Part shown: piece after piece, positions 26,136-34,000 of the stretch
How the letters are laid out: each line of letters starts with the position of its first letter
Position numbering within the stretch: position 1 is the first letter of the stretch
Assembly: GCF_028292945.1 (NCBI RefSeq)
Contig: NZ_JAQGLJ010000029.1
Span: 1-43,187, forward strand
DNA from: Sphingomonas bacterium
Lineage (GTDB): Bacteria > Pseudomonadota > Alphaproteobacteria > Sphingomonadales > Sphingomonadaceae
DNA: 43,187 nucleotides
Direction of reading: 5' to 3'
Translations under genes and position numbers: made by a program
Notes under the pieces: model-generated
What the model saw: the letters and a program-made list of their open reading frames with translations, nothing else
What the model was told of the DNA's origin: nothing
Database searches by the model: none

Positions 26136-28379
26136 ATGGCCTCATCAGCCGCCGCCGCCGCTAGCATACGCCCCCCGTCGCGACAAACGGTGTGGCGACC
26201 GGGCGCGGCGGCGGAGCGATGGCTGGAAGCGGAGCGCGATCAGCTGCCGCTATGGCTGCCCGTGGCGTTGGGGGCGGGGATCGCGATCTGGTTCCTGTTG
26301 CCGGATTCGCGGGCGTGGACGGCGGCGGCGCTGACGCTGGTGGGGGTCGGGCTCGCGGCGGTGGCGCTGGGGCGGCACGGGCGACTGGCCCGCGCGGTCG
26401 GGACAGGCGCGCTGACGGCGGCGTTGGGGTTGGGACTGATCTGGTGGCGGGCGGAGCGGATCGCCTCTCGGGTGCTGGCAGGACCGACGGTCGCACGGTT
26501 CACGGCAACGGTCGACCGGGTGGAGCCGCTCGCGGCGCGCGGGCTGGTGCGGTTGACGCTGTTGCCGGCTGCCGATGCCACGGACGCACGGGAGCACGCG
26601 GTTGAGTTGCCACCGCGCGTGCGGGTCAATCTGGCCGAGGCGGACGTGCCGAAGAGCGTGGGGCAGGGTGCGATCATCAAGCTGCGCGCGCGGCTGATGC
26701 CGCCGCCGGCCGCGGCGGTGCCCGGTGCCTACGACTTCGCGCGGCAGGCGTGGTTCTGGGGCGTGGGCGGGACAGGCCGGGGCTTTGCGCCGGTCACGGT
26801 GGTGCAGGCCGCTGAGGGCGGCGGCGGGCTGCGCGCGGCGCTGTCGCGGCACATCGGCGAGCGGCTGCCCGGCAGCGAGGGCGGGATTGCCGCGGCGCTC
26901 GCGACGGGTGATGTCGGCGCCATAGGGCTGGAGGACGCCGAGGCGATGCGGCGCGCGGGGCTGGCGCATCTGCTGTCGGTCAGCGGGCTGCACATTACAG
27001 CCGTGATCGCGGCGACGTTCCTGCTCGTGCTGCGGCTGTTGGCGTTGAGCCCCTGGCTGGCGCTGCGGATACGGCTGCCGCTGGTGGCGGCGGTGGCGGG
27101 CGCGGTGGCGGCGATCGGCTACACGCTGCTGACCGGATCGCAGGTGCCGACCATCCGGTCATGCGTCGCGGCGCTGCTCGTACTGGCGGCGTTGGCGATG
27201 GGGCGCGAGGCAATGACGCTGCGGCTTGTCGCGACAGGTGCGCTGGTGGTGCTGTTGTTCCGGCCCGAGTCACTGGCCGGGCCGAGCTTTCAGCTTTCCT
27301 TCGCCGCGATCACCGCGATCGTCGCGCTGCACGAACACCCGCGGATGCGCGTGTTCCTCGAACCGCATGAGGAGGGGATCGCGCGGCGCGGGGGGCGGGC
27401 GCTGGTGTCGTTGCTGGCGACGGGGCTGGTGGTCGAGGTCGCGCTGATGCCGATTGCGGCGTACCATTTTCATCGCGCGGGGCTGTACGGAGCGCTCGCG
27501 AACATCGTCGCGATCCCGCTGACGACCTTTGTCATCATGCCGCTCGAGGCGGGTGCCTTGTTGCTCGACCTGATCGGGCTGGGAGCACCGCTCTGGTGGC
27601 TGGCCGGGGTGGCGTTGAGTGCGTTGCTGTGGCTCGCGCATGTCGTCGCCGCCGCGCCGGGGGCGGTGGCGGCATTGCCGGCGACGCCCGGTGGTGCGTT
27701 CGGGCTCATGGTCGGCGGCGGACTGTGGCTGGCGTTGTGGCGGACGCGCTGGCGGCGACTGGGCCTCGCGCCGCTCGCGTTCGGGGTCGGTTGGGCGCTC
27801 ACGACGCCGGCGCCCGACCTGCTCGTGACGGGCGACGGACGGCACCTGGCGATCAGGATGGGAGACGGGCAGATGGCGCTGCTGCGTGACCGCGCGGGGG
27901 ATTACACCCGAACGATGCTGGCGGAGAATAGCGGGGTGGCCGGCGAGCTGGCGCTGCTGCCCGACCAGGGCGAGGCACGGTGCAGCGCCGACCTGTGCAT
28001 GGTCGACGTCCTGCGGGGAGGGCGAAGCTGGCGGGTGCTGGCGACCCGCAGCGGCTATCCCGTGCCGGCGCTCGAGCTGATCGCGGCGTGCCGACAGTCG
28101 GACATTGTTGTCAGCGAGCGCTGGCTGCCACGGGGCTGCCGCCCGCGGTGGCTAAAGCTTGATCGGCCTGTGCTGGCGGGAACCGGGGGCGTGGCGATCA
28201 CCTTTGGGGATGCGCCCCGGGTAGTGACGGTGCTTCGAGCAGGAGATCGCCATCCGTGGAGAGTGCCACCAATGGTCGCCAGGCCCACACCGGCGTGGAC
28301 GCCACGTCGCACGTCAAATCGCCGCAATGTGGGTCCCGGTGACGATTCGCGGCGACACCGAACTACCACCAGCAGCTGA
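26136..28379 (+). CDS. comEC: ComEC/Rec2 family competence membrane protein
   Basis: ComEC is the inner-membrane channel for single-stranded DNA uptake. From ATG 26136 the protein has 747 residues. An N-terminal pair of helices and a DUF4131-type soluble domain come first. The competence core with the signature LAHLLSVSGLHITAVIAA, GYTLLTGSQVPTIRS and LFRPESLAGPSFQLSFAA follows at about residues 275-395, with further helices to about 560. The C-terminal region (about 565-700) resembles the beta-lactamase-like domain only weakly, and I do not see HxHxDH, so the nuclease-like part appears degenerate. It is divergent from gltX and convergent with lexA. The frame is open to GTG 26031, inside gltX. 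Confidence 0.92.
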   Translation: MASSAAAAASIRPPSRQTVWRPGAAAERWLEAERDQLPLWLPVALGAGIAIWFLLPDSRAWTAAALTLVGVGLAAVALGRHGRLARAVGTGALTAALGLGLIWWRAERIASRVLAGPTVARFTATVDRVEPLAARGLVRLTLLPAADATDAREHAVELPPRVRVNLAEADVPKSVGQGAIIKLRARLMPPPAAAVPGAYDFARQAWFWGVGGTGRGFAPVTVVQAAEGGGGLRAALSRHIGERLPGSEGGIAAALATGDVGAIGLEDAEAMRRAGLAHLLSVSGLHITAVIAATFLLVLRLLALSPWLALRIRLPLVAAVAGAVAAIGYTLLTGSQVPTIRSCVAALLVLAALAMGREAMTLRLVATGALVVLLFRPESLAGPSFQLSFAAITAIVALHEHPRMRVFLEPHEEGIARRGGRALVSLLATGLVVEVALMPIAAYHFHRAGLYGALANIVAIPLTTFVIMPLEAGALLLDLIGLGAPLWWLAGVALSALLWLAHVVAAAPGAVAALPATPGGAFGLMVGGGLWLALWRTRWRRLGLAPLAFGVGWALTTPAPDLLVTGDGRHLAIRMGDGQMALLRDRAGDYTRTMLAENSGVAGELALLPDQGEARCSADLCMVDVLRGGRSWRVLATRSGYPVPALELIAACRQSDIVVSERWLPRGCRPRWLKLDRPVLAGTGGVAITFGDAPRVVTVLRAGDRHPWRVPPMVARPTPAWTPRRTSNRRNVGPGDDSRRHRTTTSS

Positions 28380-28407
28380 CCCAGGCAGGCGACGTCGCGC
28401 CGGCGTG

Positions 28408-29076
28408 TCAGTCGTACCGGCGCAGAATGCCCGAGAGCTTGCCCTGTATACGGACCTGATTGGGCGTATAACGCTGCGGGTCGTAGGAGCGGTTGGCCGG
28501 ATCCAGCCGTACCATCGCGCCCTCGCGCCGGAAATATTTCAGCGTCGCTTCGACTTCGTCGATCAACGCGACGACGATCTCCCCGTCGCGGGCGACCTCC
28601 TGACGCTTTACCAGCGCATAGTCGCCATCGAGGATGCCCGCCTCGACCATCGAATCGCCGGCGACCTCCAGCGCGTAATGGTCGCCCTGGCCCAGCAACG
28701 CTGCGGGAACGGCAAGCATGGCGGAGCCTTCGAACGCCTCGATGGGGACGCCGGCAGCAATGCGGCCGTGCAACGGGATCTCGATGACATCGTTGGCGGG
28801 GGCCGGCGGCAGACTGCGAAGGTTTCGGGACACGGGCGACGACGCGCCCTTCTTCTCGGCACGCTCGGGCATGCGCAGCACTTCCAGCGCGCGGGCGCGG
28901 TTGGGCAGGCGGCGGATGAACTGGCGCTCTTCCAGCGCGGAGATGAGGCGATGGACCCCCGACTTTGACTTCAGCTCGAGCGCGTCCTTCATCTCCTCGA
29001 ATGAGGGCGAGACGCCGGTGTCGGCAAGGCGGTCGTTGATGAAGCAGACGAGTTCGTGCTGCTTTCGCGTAAGCAT
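28408..29076 (-). CDS. lexA: LexA repressor (SOS response)
   Basis: This 222-residue repressor has an N-terminal winged helix (residues 1-65, [25 protein letters not shown]) and a C-terminal S24 self-cleavage domain. The cleavage pair is A108-G109 (RIAAGVPIE). The catalytic Ser142 is in GDSMVEAGI and Lys180 in ATLKYF. A good Shine-Dalgarno site (GGAGGA, 29083-29090 in reverse) precedes the ATG. The upstream region carries evenly spaced GTTC half-sites and a likely promoter, showing self-regulation. It is separated from moeA by about 70 bases and converges with comEC. Confidence 0.97.
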   Translation of the reverse strand: MLTRKQHELVCFINDRLADTGVSPSFEEMKDALELKSKSGVHRLISALEERQFIRRLPNRARALEVLRMPERAEKKGASSPVSRNLRSLPPAPANDVIEIPLHGRIAAGVPIEAFEGSAMLAVPAALLGQGDHYALEVAGDSMVEAGILDGDYALVKRQEVARDGEIVVALIDEVEATLKYFRREGAMVRLDPANRSYDPQRYTPNQVRIQGKLSGILRRYD

Positions 29077-29095
29077 CAGGCGGTCCTCCGTCGGG

Positions 29096-29121
29096 GAACA
29101 GACGCGGAACTGCTATGGAAC
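29096..29121 (-). promoter_or_regulatory. three-half-site LexA operator upstream of lexA
   Basis: On the + strand GAAC occurs at 29096-29099, 29107-29110 and 29118-29121, each pair separated by exactly 7 bases. On the lexA strand this reads GTTC-N7-GTTC-N7-GTTC. GTTC-N7-GTTC is the known SOS box of alphaproteobacterial LexA, so two overlapping boxes share the middle half-site. They span the -10 and the spacer of the predicted promoter. Confidence 0.9.
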
Positions 29122-29138
29122 AAAATGACCGCCGTCAA
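29110..29138 (-). promoter_or_regulatory. predicted lexA promoter
   Basis: On the lexA strand TTGACG (29138-29133) is followed after 17 bases by TAGCAG (29115-29110). The -35 is a strong match and the -10 a weak one. The LexA half-sites at 29107-29110 and 29118-29121 overlap the -10 edge and the spacer, so bound LexA would block RNA polymerase. The -10 assignment is tentative. Confidence 0.55.
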
Positions 29139-29147
29139 GTCCGCCGC

Positions 29148-30335
29148 CTAGGCGAGATCGATCAGCTCGACGTGATCGCCGGGTTGGGCTGCCGGAGCGT
29201 TCGGCGGTCGGATGACGAGGCAGGTCGAACGCGCGAGCGTCAGCAGCATCGAGCTGTCCTGAATAGCGGCCACATGGACGCGCCCGTCGCGTTCGATCCC
29301 GCGCAGATAATCCGCGCGAGCATTGTTGGCCGGCAGTATTTCACCCAGCACGCCCAGAGAAGTGCTGGGCAGCGGGTCGCTTGCGCCGGCGAGGTGGGCG
29401 ATCATGGGGCGGACGAACAGGATGGCGGTCACGAATGCGGACACGGGGTTGCCGGGCAGGCCGAGCACCGTAGCGTCCCCCAACCGGCCAGCCATCATCG
29501 GCTTGCCGGGGCGCAGCGCCACGCGCCAGAAATCGATCGTCGCGCCGGCCGCTTCGAGCGCGGGGCGGACCAGGTCGTGGTCGCCCACCGACGCGCCGCC
29601 GGTGGTGACGAGGAGGTCGCATGCGACGTGGGCGAACGCATCGCGCTGGATGTCGAGGCGGTCAGGCAGGATGCCGAGATCGATCAGTTCAACGGGAAGA
29701 TCGGCGAGCAAGGCCGCGAGCATCGCACGATTGGATTCGGGCAGGGCCGCGTCTGGCCCAGGTTGGCCAGGCTCGACCAGTTCGTCACCGGTCGAGGCGA
29801 TCGCGACGCGGACCCTGCGGCGGACGGGCAACGCGCCATGGCCGGCCGTCGCGGCCACTGCCAGCCGGGCAGGCGTGATGCGCTCGCCGGCCGCGATCAG
29901 GCGATCGCCAGCCGTGAAATCGAGGCCGCGGCGGCGGGTGTTGCGGCCGACGTACGGTGGCCCCTCGCCTGCAAGGTGGAGCGTGTCGCCCTCGCGTCGT
30001 GCCTCTTCCTGCACCAGCACCGTGTCGGCGCCGTCCGGCATGGGCGCGCCGGTGAAAATGCGCGCTGCCTCGCCTGCGCTCACTGACGTGACGAGCGGCC
30101 GTCCCGCAGCGCTTTCGCCGACGACGCGCCACGGGCCGGGCAGGTCCGCGAAGCGCAGCGCGTAGCCGTCCATCGCCGACAGGTCGGCGGCGGGTTGCGT
30201 ACGTTTGGCGGGGATATCGGCGGACGCCCAGCGTCCAGCGGCTTGGGCGAGGGAAGCGGTCTCCACGCCAACCGGCTCGGCCAGCGCGAACAGCCGGCGC
30301 TGCGCCTCCGCAATCGGCAGCAGCGGCTTGCTCAC
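29148..30335 (-). CDS. moeA: molybdopterin molybdenumtransferase MoeA
   Basis: MoeA inserts molybdate into adenylylated molybdopterin, the last step of Mo cofactor synthesis. It has 395 residues from GTG 30335. Family motifs are visible: QPAADLSAMDGYALR, RIFTGAPMPDGADTVLVQE, GDRLI, STGDELVEPGQ, the MoCF signature VTTGGASVGDHD, and GLPGNPVSAFV. GTG is chosen because the family starts SKPLLPIAEA and the codon overlaps the stop of the upstream frameshifted gene (GTGA); the frame is open to 30374. Its stop lies only about ten bases from the lexA -35, so lexA is next on the same strand but has its own promoter. Confidence 0.95.
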   Translation of the reverse strand: MSKPLLPIAEAQRRLFALAEPVGVETASLAQAAGRWASADIPAKRTQPAADLSAMDGYALRFADLPGPWRVVGESAAGRPLVTSVSAGEAARIFTGAPMPDGADTVLVQEEARREGDTLHLAGEGPPYVGRNTRRRGLDFTAGDRLIAAGERITPARLAVAATAGHGALPVRRRVRVAIASTGDELVEPGQPGPDAALPESNRAMLAALLADLPVELIDLGILPDRLDIQRDAFAHVACDLLVTTGGASVGDHDLVRPALEAAGATIDFWRVALRPGKPMMAGRLGDATVLGLPGNPVSAFVTAILFVRPMIAHLAGASDPLPSTSLGVLGEILPANNARADYLRGIERDGRVHVAAIQDSSMLLTLARSTCLVIRPPNAPAAQPGDHVELIDLA

Positions 30336-30876
30336 CCCTTGCGCACCTCGCCGCCCTCGTCGCGCAGCAGCCACGGGCGCAGCAGGCGCGAGACATTGGG
30401 GATGATGACCGTGGTCAGCACGACCGCATGATCAAGGAGGTGATCGCCAGCTGAACCGGGATGGCAAGGCCGCCCGCGAGCCATTTGACCGTCGTCGAGA
30501 GCAGGAGAATCAGCGGATACACGCACCCCCCAGGTCATCAGCACCACCTTCCAGCCGGGCGGGTCGGCACGCTGGGCAGCCGGAACCGCACCAGATCGCC
30601 GGTAGCAGCCTGGTGGTGCTGGATCGAGAAGGCATCGCCGTCGCGGCTCAGCGAGGTGAACGCCCCGGAGGCTTCCCAGGTCGCTAAATGCTCTTGCGTC
30701 TCGAAATGACAGATGAGGTGAACGAGCCCGCCGGGCTGCTCCAGCCGGACATCGGCGCGATGGCCCTGGGCCTGCCGTGCGGCGCCATCGAAGCGCGTCG
30801 CCCAGTCCTCAAATGCGTTCGCGCCGACTGCGGAGATGACGCGCGAGGTGATGGCGGTGGCAGGGCCGACGCTCAT
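30332..30876 (-). pseudogene. frameshifted antibiotic-biosynthesis-monooxygenase-domain protein with C-terminal TM part
   Basis: The frame starting at ATG 30876 encodes an ABM-like domain of about 100 residues (FEDWATRFDGAARQAQG, VHLICHFETQEHLATWEAS). It continues into a membrane domain only if three single-base shifts are allowed. Near 30557 a base seems missing, leading to GWKVVLMTWG. Near 30523 one base seems extra, leading to VYPLILLLSTTVKWLAGGLA. Near 30432 one is missing, leading to AVVLTTVIIPNVSRLLRPW. Each segment is a good membrane sequence in its own frame, so the intact gene was about 180 residues. Without correction, translation ends at 30538. Its start overlaps moaC (ATGA) and its final frame overlaps moeA (GTGA). 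Either it is a recently broken gene or there are sequence errors. Confidence 0.75.
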
Positions 30877-31340
30877 GCCGTCCAATTACCCGATGTGCCG
30901 CCGGTCTTCGTTAACACTTTAATGTCTTGCAAAACCATGTGTTTGTCGAGCGCCTTTGCCATATCGTAGATGGTCAGCAGCGCGACCGAGACGGCGGTGA
31001 GCGCCTCCATCTCGACGCCGGTTTTAGCATCGGTTGCACAGGTCGCGGTGGCCGTGATGGCACCGTCGCCAAGGCGAAGGTCGAGCGCGACGCGGGTGAG
31101 GGGGAGCGGATGGCAGAGCGGGATCAGGTCACTGGTGCGTTTGGCCGCCATGATCCCCGCTACGCGGGCGACGGCGAGAACGTCGCCTTTCTTCGCGGTG
31201 CCGGTGCGGATCGCGTCCAGCGCGAAGGCGGACATGGTGATGCGGCCGGTCGCGGTGGCTTCGCGTGCGGTGACAGCCTTTGCCCCGACATCGACCATGT
31301 GTGCGGCACCGGCGGCGTCGAGATGGGTGAGGTCAGCCAT
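30873..31340 (-). CDS. moaC: cyclic pyranopterin monophosphate synthase MoaC
   Basis: MoaC converts the MoaA product to cyclic pyranopterin monophosphate in molybdenum cofactor synthesis. The protein has 155 residues, the normal length. Characteristic blocks are [37 protein letters not shown] (substrate-binding His region), [20 protein letters not shown] and [13 protein letters not shown] with the conserved D-M-x-K. It overlaps the trpC 3' end by eight bases and the following ABM-domain gene by four. It is thus embedded between tryptophan and molybdopterin genes in one apparent transcript. Confidence 0.97.
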   Translation of the reverse strand: MADLTHLDAAGAAHMVDVGAKAVTAREATATGRITMSAFALDAIRTGTAKKGDVLAVARVAGIMAAKRTSDLIPLCHPLPLTRVALDLRLGDGAITATATCATDAKTGVEMEALTAVSVALLTIYDMAKALDKHMVLQDIKVLTKTGGTSGNWTA

Positions 31341-32106
31341 TCAGCAGCGCGCGCGTCGCGGCTTCTATCTCCGGCTGTCGCATCAGCGACTCCCCGACGA
31401 GAAAGCAGCGAATGCCGTGTTCCGCCGCTGCCATGAGGTCCGCATGCGTGGCGATGCCGCTTTCGGAGACCAGTGTGTAGCCGGCCGGCGCACGCGCGGC
31501 GATCTGCCACGCGCGGGTCGGATCGACGTGGAAGGTCTTTAGATCACGGTTGTTGATCCCAAGCAGGGAGGACTTCAGCCGCAGGGCGCGGTCGAGCTCG
31601 TGCTCGTCATGGACCTCAACCAGCACGTCCATGCCATAGTCGAGCGCCGCGGCCTCGATCTCCGCCATCTGCCCATCGTCGAGAGCGGCGACGATGATGA
31701 GGATCGCGTCCGCACCATGCTCGCGCGCCTCCGTGACCTGCCACGGGTCGACCATGAAGTCCTTGCGCAGTACCGGCAGATCGCAGGCGGCGCGCGCCTG
31801 AACGAGATAGTCGAGATGGCCTTGGAAAAAGGGCTCGTCGGTAAGCACGGACAGGCAGGCGGCACCGCCGGCGGCATAGGCGCTGGCATGCGCGGCGGGG
31901 TCGAAATCGGCGCGGATCAGGCCCTTGGACGGGCTGGCTTTTTTGATCTCGGCGATCAGGCCGAAACCGTCTTGTGCCTTGGCGTCGAGAGCGCGTTGAA
32001 AGCCGCGCGGCCCGCTCGGCGCAGGCAGGTCGCGGGGCGTCAGTCGCTTGCGATGGGCAACCTCCTCGCGCGTGGCGGCCAAGATTTCGGCGAGGCGATT
32101 ATTCAT
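31333..32106 (-). CDS. trpC: indole-3-glycerol phosphate synthase
   Basis: This (beta/alpha)8 enzyme closes the indole ring in tryptophan synthesis. At 257 residues it is a monofunctional TrpC. The N-terminal [17 protein letters not shown], the catalytic [16 protein letters not shown] with two active Lys residues, [22 protein letters not shown] and VSESGI are all as in the family. A GGAGG site lies just before the ATG, very close to it. The region upstream, between trpC and trpD, is occupied by a family A palindromic repeat rather than the usual tight spacing. Confidence 0.97.
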   Translation of the reverse strand: MNNRLAEILAATREEVAHRKRLTPRDLPAPSGPRGFQRALDAKAQDGFGLIAEIKKASPSKGLIRADFDPAAHASAYAAGGAACLSVLTDEPFFQGHLDYLVQARAACDLPVLRKDFMVDPWQVTEAREHGADAILIIVAALDDGQMAEIEAAALDYGMDVLVEVHDEHELDRALRLKSSLLGINNRDLKTFHVDPTRAWQIAARAPAGYTLVSESGIATHADLMAAAEHGIRCFLVGESLMRQPEIEAATRALLNG

Positions 32107-32120
32107 GCCTCCACCCGTCT

Positions 32121-32223
32121 GTCATGCTGAACCTGTTTCAGCATCCACGCGTGAGCCGTCCCAGCCGCGACACGCCTCGGCTTGAGCGACTCGCATGGAT
32201 GCTGAAACGAGTTCAGCATGACG
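32121..32223. repeat. palindromic intergenic repeat, family A, copy 2 (between trpD and trpC)
   Basis: The left arm GTCATGCTGAACCTGTTTCA (32121-32140) continues with GCATCCACGCG; the right arm GCATGGATGCTGAAACGAGT (32193-32212) continues with TCAGCATGAC. The arms are nearly complementary around a loop of about 40 bases, so the RNA could form a long stem. It fills most of the 130-base gap between trpD and trpC. It might reduce read-through or affect transcript stability. The other copy is at 16807-16901. Confidence 0.85.
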
Positions 32224-32236
32224 GAGGCGCTGTCGC

Positions 32237-33229
32237 TCACCAGGCGATCCAGCGGTCGAGGAGGTCGTTGGCGGCACCTGAGTCGATCGCTTCCGCAGCG
32301 CGCGCAGCACCATCCGGCAGCCTCTCGCACGTACCCGCGAGCACGAGGGCGGCGGCGGCGTTGAGCAGCACGGCGTCACGATAGGCACCCGCCTCGCCGG
32401 AGAGCAGGTGACGCAACGCGATCGCATTGTCCGCAGGATCGCCGCCGCGGATCGCGCTGAGCGGTTGCCTAGGCAGCCCGGCGTCCTCCGGCACGATCCT
32501 CTTGGGCAGGTCGATGTCGCCGATACTCTCCGCGACGCTTGGGCCCGCGCAAGACAGCTCGTCCAGCCCTTCCTCACCCGACACGATCAGCGCGGCCTCG
32601 GTGCCGAGCAGCTGGAGCGCCTCGGCGTAGACGGGCGCATAGTCGGGCCTGGCGATGCCGATCAGCTGGCGGGTGACATGCGCGGGGTTAGCGAGCGGGC
32701 CCATCAGGTTGAAGATCGTCCGCCGGCCGAGCCGCTGGCGGATCGGCTGGATGCGCTTCATCGCCGGGTGGTGGTTGGCCGCGAACAGAAAGCAGATGCC
32801 CAGCGCGTGGAGCGTGTCCTCGGCCGCCGCGCCGGCACGCGTCATGTCGAGGCCAAGCGCCTCCAAGGTGTCCGCCGCGCCCGCCTTGGACGAGGCGGCG
32901 CGGTTGCCATGCTTGGCGACCGGCACGCCGCACGCCGCGACGACCAGCGCAACGGCGGTGGAGACGTTGAGCGTGTGATGCCCGTCACCACCCGTGCCGC
33001 AGACGTCGATCGCGCCGGGCGGCGCGGTGATCGGCAGCAGCCGTTCGCGCAGCGCGCGCGCCGCCTCGGCGATCTCGATCGAGGTCTCGCCACGCTCGGC
33101 AAGGTCGATCAAGAAGGTGGCGATCGCCTCCTCGGTCGCGCGGCCGTCGAGGATGTCGGCGAACGCCGCGTGTGCCGACTCGTGCGACAGCGGCGTTGCG
33201 GGCGAGGGAAGGAGCGCGACCGTTGTCAT
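32237..33229 (-). CDS. trpD: anthranilate phosphoribosyltransferase
   Basis: This enzyme transfers phosphoribose from PRPP to anthranilate, the second step of tryptophan synthesis. It has 330 residues from ATG 33229. The PRPP-binding DVCGTGGDGHHTLNVST, KHGNRAASSKAGAADTLEALG, FLFAANHHPAMKRIQPIRQ, FNLMGPLANPA and SGEEGLDEL segments are present. The start is chosen because the family begins about there and a strong GGAGGGG site precedes it; this site is part of a family B repeat hairpin. The frame is open to 33436, but that extension reads through the repeat and trpG. Confidence 0.97.
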   Translation of the reverse strand: MTTVALLPSPATPLSHESAHAAFADILDGRATEEAIATFLIDLAERGETSIEIAEAARALRERLLPITAPPGAIDVCGTGGDGHHTLNVSTAVALVVAACGVPVAKHGNRAASSKAGAADTLEALGLDMTRAGAAAEDTLHALGICFLFAANHHPAMKRIQPIRQRLGRRTIFNLMGPLANPAHVTRQLIGIARPDYAPVYAEALQLLGTEAALIVSGEEGLDELSCAGPSVAESIGDIDLPKRIVPEDAGLPRQPLSAIRGGDPADNAIALRHLLSGEAGAYRDAVLLNAAAALVLAGTCERLPDGAARAAEAIDSGAANDLLDRWIAW

Positions 33230-33242
33230 CGCTTTCCCCTCC
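33230..33242 (-). promoter_or_regulatory. trpD ribosome-binding site formed by the repeat's hairpin arm
   Basis: On the trpD strand the sequence GGGAGGGGAAAGCG runs into the ATG. GGAGG is a strong Shine-Dalgarno match about eight bases from the start. It forms the 3' arm of a CTCCCGC-AA-GCGGGAG hairpin at the end of the family B repeat, as in nuoK. The pairing could mask the site; the effect is inferred, not shown. Confidence 0.6.
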
Positions 33243-33328
33243 CGCTTGCGGGAGCGGTTAGGGGAAGGCCCGTTCGATGGAGCCCTGAGCGGGACATGCC
33301 CACCCCCGACCCCTCTCGCGAGCGGAGC
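33236..33328 (-). repeat. palindromic intergenic repeat, family B, copy 2 (between trpG and trpD)
   Basis: Read on the trpD strand, this unit has the same order as copy 1 at 7807-7899: a CCGCTCGCGAGAG-type arm first, then GGGGTGGGCATG, then a variable centre, then the hairpin CTCCCGCAAGCGGGAGGGG next to the start codon. Length is about 93 bases in both. The centre differs more than the ends, which suggests that the ends and their pairing are what is maintained. Confidence 0.85.
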
Positions 33329-33335
33329 AGAATGG

Positions 33336-33935
33336 TCATGCCAACTCCTTGACCGGCATCCTGGCGATCCGCAGGAAATTGGCGAGCATCGCGTGGCCAT
33401 GCTCGGTCGCGATCGACTCCGGATGGAACTGCACACCGTGGATCGGCAGCGTCGCGTGGCGGAAGCCCATCACCGCGCCATCGTCCGCGCGCGCGTTTAT
33501 CAGCAGCGGCTCTGGCACGTCATTGACGATCAACGAATGGTAGCGTGTGGCGGTGAAGGGTGACGGCAGGCCCTCGAACAGTCCGGTGCCGTCGTGATGC
33601 ACCGGCGAGGTCTTGCCGTGCATCAGGTGCCCGCGCTCGACCCGCCCGCCGAAGTACTGGCCGATCGCCTGATGGCCCAGGCACACGCCCAGCAGCGGCC
33701 GCTCCTCCCTCACGCAGGCGGCGACGAGATCGAGGCTGACACCGGCGTCGTCGGGGGTCTTGGGCCCCGGCGAGATCAGGAACGCACCGGCGCCCGAGGA
33801 CAGCGCCTGACCCGCCGACATGGCGTCATTGCGCACGACCTCGACCGCCGCACCGAGCTCCTGGAAATAATGCACGAGGTTCCAGGTGAAGCTGTCGTAA
33901 TTGTCGATGACGAGAAGCTTGGCGGCCGAGGGCAT
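33336..33935 (-). CDS. trpG: anthranilate synthase component II (glutamine amidotransferase)
   Basis: This class I glutamine amidotransferase delivers ammonia to TrpE. It has 199 residues. The N-terminal LLVIDNYDSFTWNLVHYF, the ISPGPKTPDDAG loop, the catalytic Cys85 in GVCLGHQAIG, and the catalytic His/Glu in VQFHPESIATEHG are all intact. In many bacteria the same protein also serves as PabA for folate synthesis; nothing here decides that. It heads the trpG-trpD-trpC-moaC series. trpE is not adjacent: two + strand genes lie between. The family B repeat separates it from trpD. Confidence 0.95.
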   Translation of the reverse strand: MPSAAKLLVIDNYDSFTWNLVHYFQELGAAVEVVRNDAMSAGQALSSGAGAFLISPGPKTPDDAGVSLDLVAACVREERPLLGVCLGHQAIGQYFGGRVERGHLMHGKTSPVHHDGTGLFEGLPSPFTATRYHSLIVNDVPEPLLINARADDGAVMGFRHATLPIHGVQFHPESIATEHGHAMLANFLRIARMPVKELA

Positions 33936-34000
33936 GGCCGCGCTGTAGCGAGCAGGGGTCCGCTTGCAAGCCGCGAGGGCGCGGCTTAGCTCCCCAGCCG

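Noticed and set aside
30332..30547. Separate 71-residue gene upstream of moeA
   Set aside because: Only its last 30 residues look like protein; the first part is the wrong frame of a membrane domain. It is better read as the tail of the frameshifted gene.
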